A DNA stretch of 15,932 nucleotides from Nitrososphaeraceae archaeon (GCA_025936955.1 JAICSL010000013.1:1-15932), one strand, 5' to 3'. Counted from the stretch's first letter, positions 6,917 through 14,309 are shown. The notes: generated by a model from the letters alone, not told the origin. Numbers and translations: made by a program.

Positions 6917-8422
6917 ATGTCATATCTCGTTCTAATGAAGGTCGAACCCAACCGTGTTGGTCAGTTTCCTTTCCGCAAGTCAGATCCTGAAGAAAGAAAA
7001 AGCAATTTCTCAGAAGTACAGCAGCCTTATACAGAAGAAGAAGTCATGAGAGAAGCTGAACGCTGTCTATTATGTGGAACTCCTGTATGCATAGATGCTT
7101 GTCCAGTCCTTTTGGATGTGAGAGGAATGAATGAGGCTGCTGCAAGGGGTGATTTCAAGAAGGCACACGAACGTATAAGGGAGACCAATCCGCTTCTAGG
7201 TGTAACCGCCCGATGTTGTCCCCAGCTGCAGGGTCTGTGCGAAGACGCGTGTGTGTTGCGTTGGAGTGGTCAGCCAATTGGAATTGGATTGATTCAGAGA
7301 TACATCGCAGACTGGGAGCGTAAACAACAGCAAAATAAATCCGATCCTTCTACTTCACCAGAAACAGGAAAGAATGTAGCAGTGATTGGTGCTGGTCCTG
7401 CAGGTCTAGCTGCGGCAGAACTTCTCAGGAGGTATGGTCATCATGTGACTATGTATGAAGAATTATCTACTCCTGGTGGGACTGCTTGGTACGGGATTCC
7501 AGATTATCATCTTCCAAAGGATGTTTTGCTTTATGAGATTGAGAGAATTAAAGGAATGGGTGTTGAGATAAAGACAGGAATAAAAGTTGGAAAAGATGTT
7601 GGACTTTCCCAGCTGAATGATGTAAATGATGCGATTCTAATTACTACAGGCTCAAAAGATCCAATCAAACTGGACACTCCAGGAATTGACCTCAAGGGAA
7701 TCTATGACGGATACCAATTCTTGCAATCTGTGTTCGTTAACGGCATAGAAGACTATGTGAGAAATTTAAACAAGTACGATCTGGGAAAGGAAGTCATCGT
7801 GATTGGCGGCGGAGATACCGCGTTAGATTGTGCGAGAACCGCATTGAGGCTGGCCAAAGCGAAAGTCACTATAGTATATAGGAGAACTGAAAATGACATG
7901 CCAGCAGACCCTATAATGTTGGAGGAAGCAAAGGAAGAAGGGGTGAGGTTCATGTTCCTTGCAGAGCCAAAGTCATATGAAGGCTCCAATGGCCATGTTG
8001 TGGCAGCTACGATGAACGTTATGCGACTTGGAGCACCAGATCAATCAGGAAGGAAGAGTCCAGAACCCGTTCCAAACAAAGAATTCAAAATCGAGTGTTC
8101 AAGTGTTCTGCTAGCTACGGGAAGAGAACCAAATTCATTTCTTCAGAAGAAAGCAGATATTAAGATGGGCAAGAAAAATTCAATAGCAATTAATGACCAT
8201 TATAAAACATCAATGAAAGGCGTCTTTGCTGCAGGAGATGTAACTACAGGAGAAACACTTGTTGTCAAGGCAATGGGTTCAGGAAGAGAAGCGGCCCAGA
8301 GAGTTCATGAATATTTGATGAATTTAGAGGAAAATCACATGTCTTTTTATGAAACATATTATAGACAAAACTATTACGATAGAATGATGGAAGATGGTAA
8401 TACAGGACCACCCCCTGAGTAG
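6917..8422 (+). CDS. GltD-like FAD/NAD(P) oxidoreductase with N-terminal Fe-S domain
   Basis: The 501 residues match the glutamate-synthase small-subunit family (GltD, also the core of NfnL-type and dihydropyrimidine dehydrogenase modules). These proteins move electrons from NAD(P)H through FAD to iron-sulfur clusters and a partner. The N-terminal domain has C50-x2-C53-x4-C58-x3-C62-P for one cluster and C100/C101, C108 and C112 for a second. An FAD Rossmann motif follows (VIGAGPAGLAAAE, 156-168), then the NAD(P) motif (VIGGGDTALDCARTALRLA, 295-313) with YRR (321-323), which favours NADPH. TGREPN (401-406) and the second FAD motif GVFAAGDV (435-442) come last. No large glutamate synthase subunit is adjacent, so the electron partner is unknown and a glutamate synthase role is not proven. 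ATG 6935 is an alternative start. Confidence 0.9.
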   Translation: MSYLVLMKVEPNRVGQFPFRKSDPEERKSNFSEVQQPYTEEEVMREAERCLLCGTPVCIDACPVLLDVRGMNEAAARGDFKKAHERIRETNPLLGVTARCCPQLQGLCEDACVLRWSGQPIGIGLIQRYIADWERKQQQNKSDPSTSPETGKNVAVIGAGPAGLAAAELLRRYGHHVTMYEELSTPGGTAWYGIPDYHLPKDVLLYEIERIKGMGVEIKTGIKVGKDVGLSQLNDVNDAILITTGSKDPIKLDTPGIDLKGIYDGYQFLQSVFVNGIEDYVRNLNKYDLGKEVIVIGGGDTALDCARTALRLAKAKVTIVYRRTENDMPADPIMLEEAKEEGVRFMFLAEPKSYEGSNGHVVAATMNVMRLGAPDQSGRKSPEPVPNKEFKIECSSVLLATGREPNSFLQKKADIKMGKKNSIAINDHYKTSMKGVFAAGDVTTGETLVVKAMGSGREAAQRVHEYLMNLEENHMSFYETYYRQNYYDRMMEDGNTGPPPE

Positions 8423-8937
8423 ACTCTTGTTGTGACAGCCTGTGAATATGATATAAGAGGCCATTTTGGACTTTAAAAAATAATATATAGATATGAATTA
8501 GGCTTAAATCACGGAACCTTCTTTCTTTATACATAAAACCAGCGATAATAACCATAGAGGTCAATAACTATTTTAAACGACAAAGTCAACAGAATCAACT
8601 CTATTTTTCCATAGATCCAAACATTCTATATTCAAAAATATTTATTATAATTTCAAAATTGAAACCCTTAACTCATATATTGCATTACGATATCTCTCTT
8701 TCTTGCTATTGTTATTATTGCGAAGTCTAACCGAATTGATTGTTGATGATAAAGTATTGAATTGAATTCTAGGTTACACTATTCACTTTCCTTTATAATT
8801 GAAAACGGTACTCTGCTACATCGTATTTTGTACATCTTCATGCTTAATTGTGTTACAGATCTAATTTTGACCTTATTTTCTTTTACTAAACACAGACAAA
8901 TATATCAAGGATAGGATGGAGTTCAATCAATAATAAT
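8423..8937. other. Spacer with promoter of the methyltransferase gene
   Basis: No gene is supported in 515 bases; a minus-strand frame at 8265-8564 reaches into the end of the GltD-like gene and looks like chance. No strong T tract follows the GltD-like gene. The minus strand and plus strand are both AT-rich and stop-dense. A likely TATA box closes the region. Confidence 0.4.
8898..8906 (+). promoter_or_regulatory. TATA-like box before the O-methyltransferase gene
   Basis: AAATATATC lies 32-40 bases before the ATG. GGATGGAG at about 8914-8921 lies too far from the start (about 17 bases) to be a good ribosome binding site, so a short-leader message is likely. Confidence 0.35.
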
Positions 8938-9552
8938 ATGGGTAGCAAGAAAGAAGTATTACAAGTTTTAAGAGAACTGGAACAAATATCTAGCAGAGAA
9001 AATCTTCCTTCAATCGGACCTATTAAGGGCGAAATTATTTCAGCAGTTATCAAAAAGTATAAACCTACAAAAATACTTGAAGTTGGAACATTACATGGAT
9101 ATTCTGCAATATTAATGGCAAACTCATTGTCTGATGATGATAATACCAAGAAGATGGATGTAAGATTAATCACTATTGAAATAGATAAGAACCTTGTGAA
9201 TATATCAAGAACAAATATAGAGAAGGCAGGATTGGCTAACAAGATACAAGTGATTTCGGGGAATGCTCTCGAAGTGATTCCAACTCTTACTAACTATAAA
9301 TTTGACTTGATATTTTTGGATGCAGTTAAGAATGAATATCTAAAGTACCTTAGACTGATAGAAGATAAGAATTTACTGGAAAGCAGTGCAGTTGTAATCG
9401 CAGATAATGTGTTGCTATATGAGAATGAAATGCAAGATTATCTTGACTATGTTCGAAATGCTGGGCGATATGTGAGCCAAACTACTGAAACTACTTTGGA
9501 ATTTACCAAAAATGTCAAAGATGCCCTTGAGATAAGTTTGTTAAAGAAATAA
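8938..9552 (+). CDS. SAM-dependent O-methyltransferase, family 3 (COMT-like)
   Basis: The 204 residues form a class I methyltransferase of the COG4122 group, which methylates catechol-like hydroxyls with a bound divalent metal. SAM-binding motif I is KILEVGTLHGYSAI (45-58), followed by the acidic strand-2 end LITIEID (77-83) and NKIQVISGNALEVIPTL (101-117). The metal-binding D128 lies in FDLIFLDAVKNEYLKYL, and D156-N157 in VVIADNVLLYE are the second ligand pair. These residues are in the same order as in catechol-type enzymes, so it should be active. The substrate cannot be told from sequence or neighbours. An upstream ATG at about 8915 is followed at once by an in-frame stop, which supports ATG 8938. 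Confidence 0.9.
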   Translation: MGSKKEVLQVLRELEQISSRENLPSIGPIKGEIISAVIKKYKPTKILEVGTLHGYSAILMANSLSDDDNTKKMDVRLITIEIDKNLVNISRTNIEKAGLANKIQVISGNALEVIPTLTNYKFDLIFLDAVKNEYLKYLRLIEDKNLLESSAVVIADNVLLYENEMQDYLDYVRNAGRYVSQTTETTLEFTKNVKDALEISLLKK

Positions 9553-9561
9553 TACTCTAAC

Positions 9562-9567
9562 TTTTTT
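9562..9567 (+). terminator. T6 tract after the O-methyltransferase gene
   Basis: Six T residues followed by CTT start 10 bases after the stop codon, consistent with an archaeal oligo-T terminator. Confidence 0.4.
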
Positions 9568-9870
9568 CTTTGGAGCTAGGCTTTAATTTAGTTAATGCGA
9601 TATTTAAAACAATTCGAATATTAATTTTTAAATAATTGACAAGAAGAGTATGATCCTCAGAAAGATTATATCATGATGGGGAATAGGAATCTCTGTAACT
9701 ATTAGAAATGAAGGATCTTCTTATTCCTGGAAAGATTCAAACCAGCAGTCGAAAAGAAACAGAAAGTGATTAATCAGTTGAAGGCAAATCAATTTATTTG
9801 TTTCCTACTTATTCGAGTATAAGCTATTAATCCTTTTTTAATAATTCCTTAATACTAATATCACTGCTAC
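9568..9870. other. Convergent spacer, no gene seen
   Basis: Between the ends of two converging genes. CTGG/CCAG arms near 9727-9744 enclose TTCAAA and superficially resemble a tRNA T-arm, but the rest of a tRNA is missing. Short coding-like stretches around 9715-9820 have no start codon in frame. Confidence 0.4.
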
Positions 9871-10386
9871 TCAGCTAGCAACTTGCAGTGTAGCTTTCAT
9901 CCATGGATGGAAAGTGCAATGATATTGAATACTACTGCTACTACCCTTTATAGTAGCTGATCCACTTGAACCCACAGCTATTGTACCTGTATCAAATGAA
10001 TTATCATCAGCAGTTGCTGTGTGAGGTGCGGAATCTTTGTTTATCCATGTAATTCTTGTTTGAACAGAAGATAGCGTGGCAGGATTAGGTTGATAATAAT
10101 TTTGAACCTGTTGATTAGCAGCGCCTTGAGGTATTGTTATTGTCATAGACGAAAGAGCAGTACTACGACCAGCTAATGTACCTGTCGCATTCATATTATT
10201 ATTTTTTTGATTGGTATCATCTGGTGTTGTTATTCTACTATTACTTGATGTAGTCTGTTGAGAGGATAACGCGTCTGTTGTTCTCTGGTTTTGGGTTGCC
10301 ACCATAGTAATATAGATAGATGCAATAGAAGCAATTGCCAAAGCAACACCTACCCCAAATACAGCTTTAGCAAGAGTTGAATTCAT
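9871..10386 (-). CDS. Membrane-anchored cupredoxin (small blue copper protein)
   Basis: The 171-residue protein has an N-terminal hydrophobic anchor (residues 7-30), a low-complexity S/T/N/Q-rich linker (about 33-80) and a plastocyanin/amicyanin-type domain. The type 1 copper ligands are H122 (SAPHTATADD) and the C-terminal loop C157-x2-H160-x2-M163 in YHCTFHPWM. The short C-x2-H-x2-M loop is that of amicyanin rather than plastocyanin. It should carry single electrons outside the cytoplasmic membrane. Ammonia-oxidising archaea use many such copper proteins in place of cytochromes c. It is transcribed away from the oxidase subunit I gene, and the shared spacer suggests that it may pass electrons to that oxidase or be co-regulated with it (inference). 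Confidence 0.9.
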   Translation of the reverse strand: MNSTLAKAVFGVGVALAIASIASIYITMVATQNQRTTDALSSQQTTSSNSRITTPDDTNQKNNNMNATGTLAGRSTALSSMTITIPQGAANQQVQNYYQPNPATLSSVQTRITWINKDSAPHTATADDNSFDTGTIAVGSSGSATIKGSSSSIQYHCTFHPWMKATLQVAS

Positions 10387-10416
10387 TTTCTGGAACCTTT
10401 TCTACATTCAGACAGT

Positions 10417-10430
10417 AATATTATTTAATA
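10417..10430 (-). promoter_or_regulatory. TATA-like element before the cupredoxin gene
   Basis: The minus strand reads TATTAAATAATATT 31-44 bases before the ATG, the right place for a short-leader archaeal promoter. Confidence 0.35.
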
Positions 10431-10507
10431 CGTCTTCTATCGTGCTCTTCAGACTTTTAACGGATCATCGAAGTAAATTTTTTCCACACAAACGATAAAA
10501 TTCATCG

Positions 10508-10519
10508 CAACTTAAGTTG
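10508..10519. repeat. 12-bp perfect palindrome in the divergent spacer
   Basis: CAACTTAAGTTG reads identically on both strands, 122 bases before the cupredoxin start and 208 before the oxidase start. Confidence 0.4.
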
Positions 10520-10712
10520 ATGTATATCCTGGGTCTACCACTCAAACAGTAAGTATTCACTTAATAAATATACATGTAGTTCGAGTTTGAGAGTGTTTTT
10601 AGTATATACTTAAAAATTAGGCAAATACATAATTAGATGCTTGGAATATTGTGCTTGGACTCACTTTTAATGATATCACAAATTAAGGTTAATAGAATAT
10701 ACACTTGTGTTA

Positions 10713-10717
10713 GGGAG
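10713..10717 (+). promoter_or_regulatory. Ribosome binding site that decides the oxidase TTG start
   Basis: GGGAG lies nine bases before TTG 10727. The in-frame stop TAA at 10721 rules out any earlier start, and the first ATG would remove the start of helix 1. Confidence 0.55.
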
Positions 10718-10726
10718 AATTAAGAA

Positions 10727-13081
10727 TTGTTGCATACAAAATACGAAAGAGAGCAGGGACCGATACCACAATATGAAATCACTAAGGAACTTTCGGATTT
10801 AACAATGATGTTTGTTATTTCGTCGATTATCTTTTTTCTTGTGGGTGGATCTCTTGCAATTATAATGCGTATAATACAATCAAAGATTACGCTTATGAGT
10901 AATCAGCAACAAACACTCGGATTATTCTATGCCGCCCTTACTGTCCATGGTCAAGTTATGTTCTTTGGATTTATTTCAATGTTGACGGTTGGAATAAGTT
11001 ACTATTTGATTAGCAAATTTGCAAAGAAACCTTTATTCAGTATGAAATTGGCTATTTGGTCATTTTCCTTATTAAATGCAGGGGTAGTTTTTCTAATAAT
11101 TTCTGGGACAATGTTTTTTGGTGCTGGATGGTATAATCTTATGCCTCTTGCATTTCATCCGGGCAACAACGGATGGAGTACTTTGGCAGCAACGATGTTT
11201 CTAGTAGCTGATACGATTATAGGCATGGGTCTAATGTTCTTTTGTATAAATATAGTTTTAACAGTACTCAAAGGGAAGCTTGCCGTAGGAATCGAAAGGA
11301 CCGAACAGGCTGATGATGATAAACACAAATACCGATCTGATGATGAAAATGATAGCGGAAGAATTGATCTTTTGTCTTCTCAGGATATTCGATCCGGTGC
11401 TACAAGATGGGCCTCTATTTTAGGCATAAGCTCCTGGTTTCCAAAAAAATATAGATCTGCAGTACCTACTGTCTCTATAGTAGTAGTTGGTGTTTTTGTA
11501 AATTCACTTGTTCAACTTATTGGGAATATTGGCCTTTTTACACAATTATCAACTGGTTTCCTATTTCTCTTGAGCCCCAATTTTGAACCTAATTGGCTCT
11601 TTACAAAAGATGCCTGGTGGTTTTTTGGACATCCTATAGTATATTTTACTCTCTTCTCATTTCTTGGAGCTGTCTACTATTATATCCCAAAATATGCAAA
11701 GAAAACAGTACCGTATGATAAATGGGCATACAGATCTTGGCCGTTCTATTTTGTTTTCACAATGATGGTTTTTTCTCATCATGTTTTTCTGGATACTCCA
11801 AACCCTGCATGGCTTCAAATATTATCACAAACGGCTACTTTCGCGATAGTGTTTCCTTCGGGTCTTACTATCATGACGGTTATGATGTATCTTTTCCGTT
11901 CGAGAATTCAATGGAATATTACTTCGATGTTTATGTTAGCTGGTATTGCAGGATGGGCATTTGGTGGTTTTGCAGGTACTCAAACCGGATGGTGGGGTAC
12001 AAATGTATATTTACATAATACTCTTAATGTAGTAGGACACATTCATTTAGTAATTCTTACAGGTAGTGTTCTTTTTGGTCTAGGTTTAATTTATTCGATA
12101 GTACCAAGCATTATAAAAAAGAACCTCAGTAAGACACTTGGGCTCATACATTTAATGCTCACTCTGATAGGAGGATTCGGGATTGCACTTATGTTTACTT
12201 ATTTAGGATTCGCTGGTTTTATACGAAGAGAAGCCGATATACCACAGCAATTTGCATGGGCAATGCCTTGGTTGCTCTTTTTTGCTCTCGTAGTTGGTTT
12301 TGGACAGATAATATTTGTATATAACGTGTTTCATACCCTAAAGAGAAAAAAACAAACAGTTGAAGAACACAAATTTGAACTGGATCAAAGAATAGAAATA
12401 AGATACACAGAGCGTCAGCTTCATGGCGAGACTGACCAAAAAGATCAAGTGTCTGACATTACCACTGAAGAAATAGATGAAGAACTATACTATTCTAGCT
12501 CTGATGCAACAAAGAAAAGTCTGGACATTGTTGACCGTCTACATTCAAAGGATAAATCTTTGCATTATGCCGGAGCTACATCTACTGCATTAGTTGGTAT
12601 TTTACATCTCATCCTTGTACCGTTTTTTATTGGATTTGGTTCTAATACTTCAATATTTTTTGTTGTTACCGGGATAGCCCAACTGTTTTGGGCAATACCT
12701 TTGGTAAGACAATGGGGTAAGGTTTGGTATTTTATAGGAATTGTAGGTACTATGCTGTTGATATCTCTATATCTTAATGTCAGCTTTGACTGGAAATTTG
12801 TCATATTTTATATTGTTATTGCTATAGCCCAACTGTTTTGGGCAATACCTTTGGTAAGACAATGGGGTAAGGTTTGGTATTTTATAGGAATTGTAGGTAC
12901 TGTAGTACTAATAGTATTCTGGAATATCCTGAATGCACCGTTATCGATTCAAGGATTAGCAGCACCTTTTGATGACATTTCTATAGCATTGGAAGTATTG
13001 CAGGTAGTGTTCATAGCAATAGCTTCAGTAATAATTATTAAAGAAAGAGGTATTTCCAAGCAGCAAAATCGGCGCCTGTGA
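10727..13081 (+). CDS. Heme-copper terminal oxidase subunit I, B-type-like, with C-terminal membrane extension
   Basis: This 784-residue membrane protein is the catalytic subunit of an oxygen reductase. The expected ligands are all present: H74 (TVHGQ) and H440 for the low-spin heme, H438 for the high-spin heme (VVGHIHL), and H302, H351 and H352 for CuB, with Y306 in HPIVYF placed for the His-Tyr crosslink. HPIVYF instead of HPEVY and the SHHVFLDTPNP loop point to the B (ba3-like) type. Unusual parts are a charged cytoplasmic insert (about 183-225), a charged linker (540-612), and a C-terminal domain of about six helices (615-772) that contains an exactly repeated 26-residue helix pair (650-675 and 700-725). 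No CuA-bearing subunit II lies in the window. The start is TTG, set by GGGAG upstream. The divergent cupredoxin is a possible electron donor. Confidence 0.92.
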   Translation: MLHTKYEREQGPIPQYEITKELSDLTMMFVISSIIFFLVGGSLAIIMRIIQSKITLMSNQQQTLGLFYAALTVHGQVMFFGFISMLTVGISYYLISKFAKKPLFSMKLAIWSFSLLNAGVVFLIISGTMFFGAGWYNLMPLAFHPGNNGWSTLAATMFLVADTIIGMGLMFFCINIVLTVLKGKLAVGIERTEQADDDKHKYRSDDENDSGRIDLLSSQDIRSGATRWASILGISSWFPKKYRSAVPTVSIVVVGVFVNSLVQLIGNIGLFTQLSTGFLFLLSPNFEPNWLFTKDAWWFFGHPIVYFTLFSFLGAVYYYIPKYAKKTVPYDKWAYRSWPFYFVFTMMVFSHHVFLDTPNPAWLQILSQTATFAIVFPSGLTIMTVMMYLFRSRIQWNITSMFMLAGIAGWAFGGFAGTQTGWWGTNVYLHNTLNVVGHIHLVILTGSVLFGLGLIYSIVPSIIKKNLSKTLGLIHLMLTLIGGFGIALMFTYLGFAGFIRREADIPQQFAWAMPWLLFFALVVGFGQIIFVYNVFHTLKRKKQTVEEHKFELDQRIEIRYTERQLHGETDQKDQVSDITTEEIDEELYYSSSDATKKSLDIVDRLHSKDKSLHYAGATSTALVGILHLILVPFFIGFGSNTSIFFVVTGIAQLFWAIPLVRQWGKVWYFIGIVGTMLLISLYLNVSFDWKFVIFYIVIAIAQLFWAIPLVRQWGKVWYFIGIVGTVVLIVFWNILNAPLSIQGLAAPFDDISIALEVLQVVFIAIASVIIIKERGISKQQNRRL
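12674..12751 (+). repeat. 78-bp perfect direct repeat, copy 1, inside the oxidase gene
   Basis: This copy is identical base for base with 12824-12901, 150 bp downstream and in the same frame. It encodes IAQLFWAIPLVRQWG and the following helix start. Confidence 0.95.
12824..12901 (+). repeat. 78-bp perfect direct repeat, copy 2, inside the oxidase gene
   Basis: Identical to 12674-12751, including third codon positions. The 72 bp between copies is not part of the identity, and both outer flanks differ. Confidence 0.95.
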
Positions 13082-13082
13082 T

Positions 13083-13109
13083 AATTTTTTATTTTTGTCT
13101 TTCTTTTTA
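13083..13109 (+). terminator. T-rich terminator after the oxidase gene
   Basis: T6, T5 and T5 runs with TTTCTTT between them begin just after the stop codon, a typical multi-tract archaeal terminator. Confidence 0.55.
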
Positions 13110-13239
13110 ATGCTTCGTCTGATAGATACCTATGTTCTGACTTGGTTTACTTTCTTTAATAATGGACTCAACATTGATGCCACTGTATGTTTTATTCCTT
13201 TATATCTTCTTTAATAACGTCTACTATTTTTAAGATCAT
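13107..13239 (-). other. Possible minus-strand gene remnant
   Basis: An ATG frame on the minus strand (13239 down to a TAA at 13192) reads MILKIVDVIKEDIKE. After a one-base shift it continues as a protein-like frame (NKTYSGINVESIIKESKPS...) to a TAA at 13107-13109. It is weak alone, but lies beside another broken minus-strand frame. No family is recognised. Confidence 0.15.
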
Positions 13240-13314
13240 AGTCTTTAGGTATTTTTATCATATCAGAGATGATAAATAATACCCATTTATGATGTCACCA
13301 TAACTGATTAGTTG

Positions 13315-13486
13315 TTATAAGTCCGTCTCATATTTTTGATCATATTTTAAATCTTCAATAGTACCTATATTATGATCTGCTTTATCATCAATAGAATTCC
13401 AAGACCATCTTAACATCTTACCATAAAAATTTGCTAGTGTAACAACGACCCATCCTACTTTTATATCGTTTCTTATGTGGGTTCAT
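13315..13486 (-). pseudogene. Candidate frame-broken small gene
   Basis: On the minus strand ATG 13486 begins MNPHKKRYK. One base later in frame, a 50-codon stretch continues with VGWVVVTLANFYGKMLRWSW and ends KYETDL before a TAA at 13315-13317. The two frames join if one A is dropped from the AAAA run at 13459-13462. The second part is tryptophan-rich and ends in an acidic IGTIEDLKYD-type segment. No family is recognised and no clear TATA box precedes it. It may be a decayed gene, a sequencing slip, or chance. Confidence 0.27.
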
Positions 13487-13681
13487 ATCCACAAATACAG
13501 GAATGTAAGAAGATCTGTCAGTGGAATGTGAAATTGAAATATCAGAATGTTCATTTTGTCATTACAGGTGTTATCTATACTAAAAGATCAATAATAGTAG
13601 TTATATAGCAGATTTGTTTTGCTTGTATAAATAGTTAAGATAAAATGTTATATGTGGAAACTGGAGGATGAAAGAGGATCA
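13487..13681. other. Spacer before the small acidic gene
   Basis: AT-rich with short frames only. Near its end GGAGGATG and AGAGGATC precede the ATG at 13682, suggesting ribosome binding for the following mini-gene. Confidence 0.35.
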
Positions 13682-13750
13682 ATGAGAGAGGAAAAAGATT
13701 CCAGAAATGAGGATTATGTAAGCGAGACTTTTTTAAATTGGAAACTGTAG
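13682..13750 (+). other. 22-codon upstream frame, probable N-terminus of the next gene
   Basis: ATG 13682 has GAGG seven bases upstream and reads MREEKDSRNEDYVSETFL before ending at TAG 13748. At 13729-13735 it contains T-TTT-TTA in its own codon phase, a UUUUUUA slippery heptamer. A -1 shift there joins it to the 13738 frame, giving about 85 residues. The same join results if one T has been lost from the run. Confidence 0.4.
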
Positions 13751-13938
13751 CAAAACGATTCAAAAGTCCAAGAGGAATTGAGATAGGAGTTATAATCGAT
13801 TATGATAATGATGTTGTAAAGTGGGATAATGAAGTTGATGGAGATGATCTAATAGATCCTCCCTTACTTGATAGACCTATAGGAAAAATATCAAAGTTTG
13901 AAGAAATGATCAAATCTGAAAAATGGGAGGAGATATAG
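13738..13938 (+). CDS. Small acidic protein of unknown function
   Basis: The frame encodes about 66 residues rich in D and E, with a beta-type start (RFKSPRGIEIGVIIDYDNDVVKW, two hydrophobic strands) and a patterned C-terminus (DPPLLDRPIGKISKFEEMIKSEKWEEI). I do not recognise the family. TTG 13738 is the only start in this frame and has no good ribosome binding site. An overlapping frame from ATG 13682 has one, so the full gene probably begins there and crosses a T6 run by a -1 shift or by an indel. The next gene begins four bases after this stop and its ribosome binding site GGGAGG lies inside this gene's last codons. That supports a small operon and argues that this frame is translated. Confidence 0.55.
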   Translation: METVAKRFKSPRGIEIGVIIDYDNDVVKWDNEVDGDDLIDPPLLDRPIGKISKFEEMIKSEKWEEI

Positions 13939-13942
13939 AATA

Positions 13943-14071
13943 ATGTCAACTTGCGAGGAATGCGATGGCGATGGATTTACTTTTGATGACGAAGTAGCTG
14001 AAAGTTGTCCTAAATCTAGATCTTCTGGTTTGTTAGAAGAAATAAAGGCTGAGATAAGAGATGATGATTAG
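13943..14071 (+). CDS. 42-residue mini-protein with a DnaJ-type CxxCxGxG motif
   Basis: ATG to TAG. Residues 4-11 read CEECDGDG, an exact match to the CxxCxGxG repeat unit of the DnaJ zinc-binding domain. Residues 22-29 read CPKSRSSG, the same spacing with the second cysteine replaced by serine. A single pair of units normally gives four cysteines for one zinc; here only three remain (C4, C7, C22). The C-terminal 13 residues form a charged helix (LLEEIKAEIRDDD). GGGAGG lies 12 bases before the start, inside the preceding gene, and the two genes are four bases apart, so translation is probably coupled. The function is unknown: a stand-alone zinc knuckle is one reading, and loss of a DnaJ partner domain is another. 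Confidence 0.55.
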   Translation: MSTCEECDGDGFTFDDEVAESCPKSRSSGLLEEIKAEIRDDD

Positions 14072-14095
14072 ATACTAGGAAGTTAAGCTCGGAAA

Positions 14096-14309
14096 ATGCT
14101 AATGAAAACTGAAACCGAGAAGAACCAAATATAGCGGAAGATTATATCTTACTACAGATCCTAATGATAAAAGAGAGAACAATTTGGAATTCCTACCATA
14201 TTGTAATCAAGAATAGGTTTGTTGAAATGCAAAATGCAAAGAAATGTTGTTCGCGCTTGATAAAAGTAAAAAAGCTCCTAACGCGGTACCCATCTCAGAA
14301 AATGACTGA
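14096..14309 (+). pseudogene. Possible remnant of a small zinc-ribbon gene
   Basis: A start-bearing frame (MLMKTETEKN, from 14096) ends at 14134. One base away, another frame reads KYSGRLYLTTDPNDKRENN and continues to LPYCNQE before TAG 14214. The same frame resumes after a second stop as AKCKEMLFALDKSKKAPN to TGA 14307-14309. Codons of this frame have the purine-first pattern of coding DNA, and the cysteines (C, then C, then KC) suggest a former zinc ribbon. Two stops and one frame shift make an active gene unlikely. An overlapping 55-codon ATG frame (14164-14331) is very basic and looks like a shadow. Confidence 0.25.

Larger units (their letters stand above)
10431..10726. other. Divergent regulatory spacer between cupredoxin and oxidase genes
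   Basis: It carries a 12-bp palindrome (CAACTTAAGTTG, 10508-10519), an 8-bp palindrome TACATGTA (10571-10578), a TATA-like AGTATATACTTAAAAATT (10601-10618) that would give the oxidase gene a leader of about 100 bases, and a ribosome binding site GGGAG (10713-10717). No gene is seen. Confidence 0.4.

Noticed and set aside
8265..8564. Minus-strand 99-codon frame
   Set aside because: Half of it is antisense to the conserved C-terminus of the GltD-like protein; no domain pattern.
8886..9242. Minus-strand 118-codon frame
   Set aside because: Antisense to the SAM-binding part of the methyltransferase gene, whose motifs are unmistakable.
9721..9748. tRNA T-arm-like sequence
   Set aside because: Only a 4-bp stem around TTCAAA; no acceptor, D or anticodon arms can be built around it.
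11722..12018. Plus-strand 98-codon frame inside the oxidase gene
   Set aside because: A different frame within a gene carrying all catalytic ligands; odd C/W/Y-rich composition.
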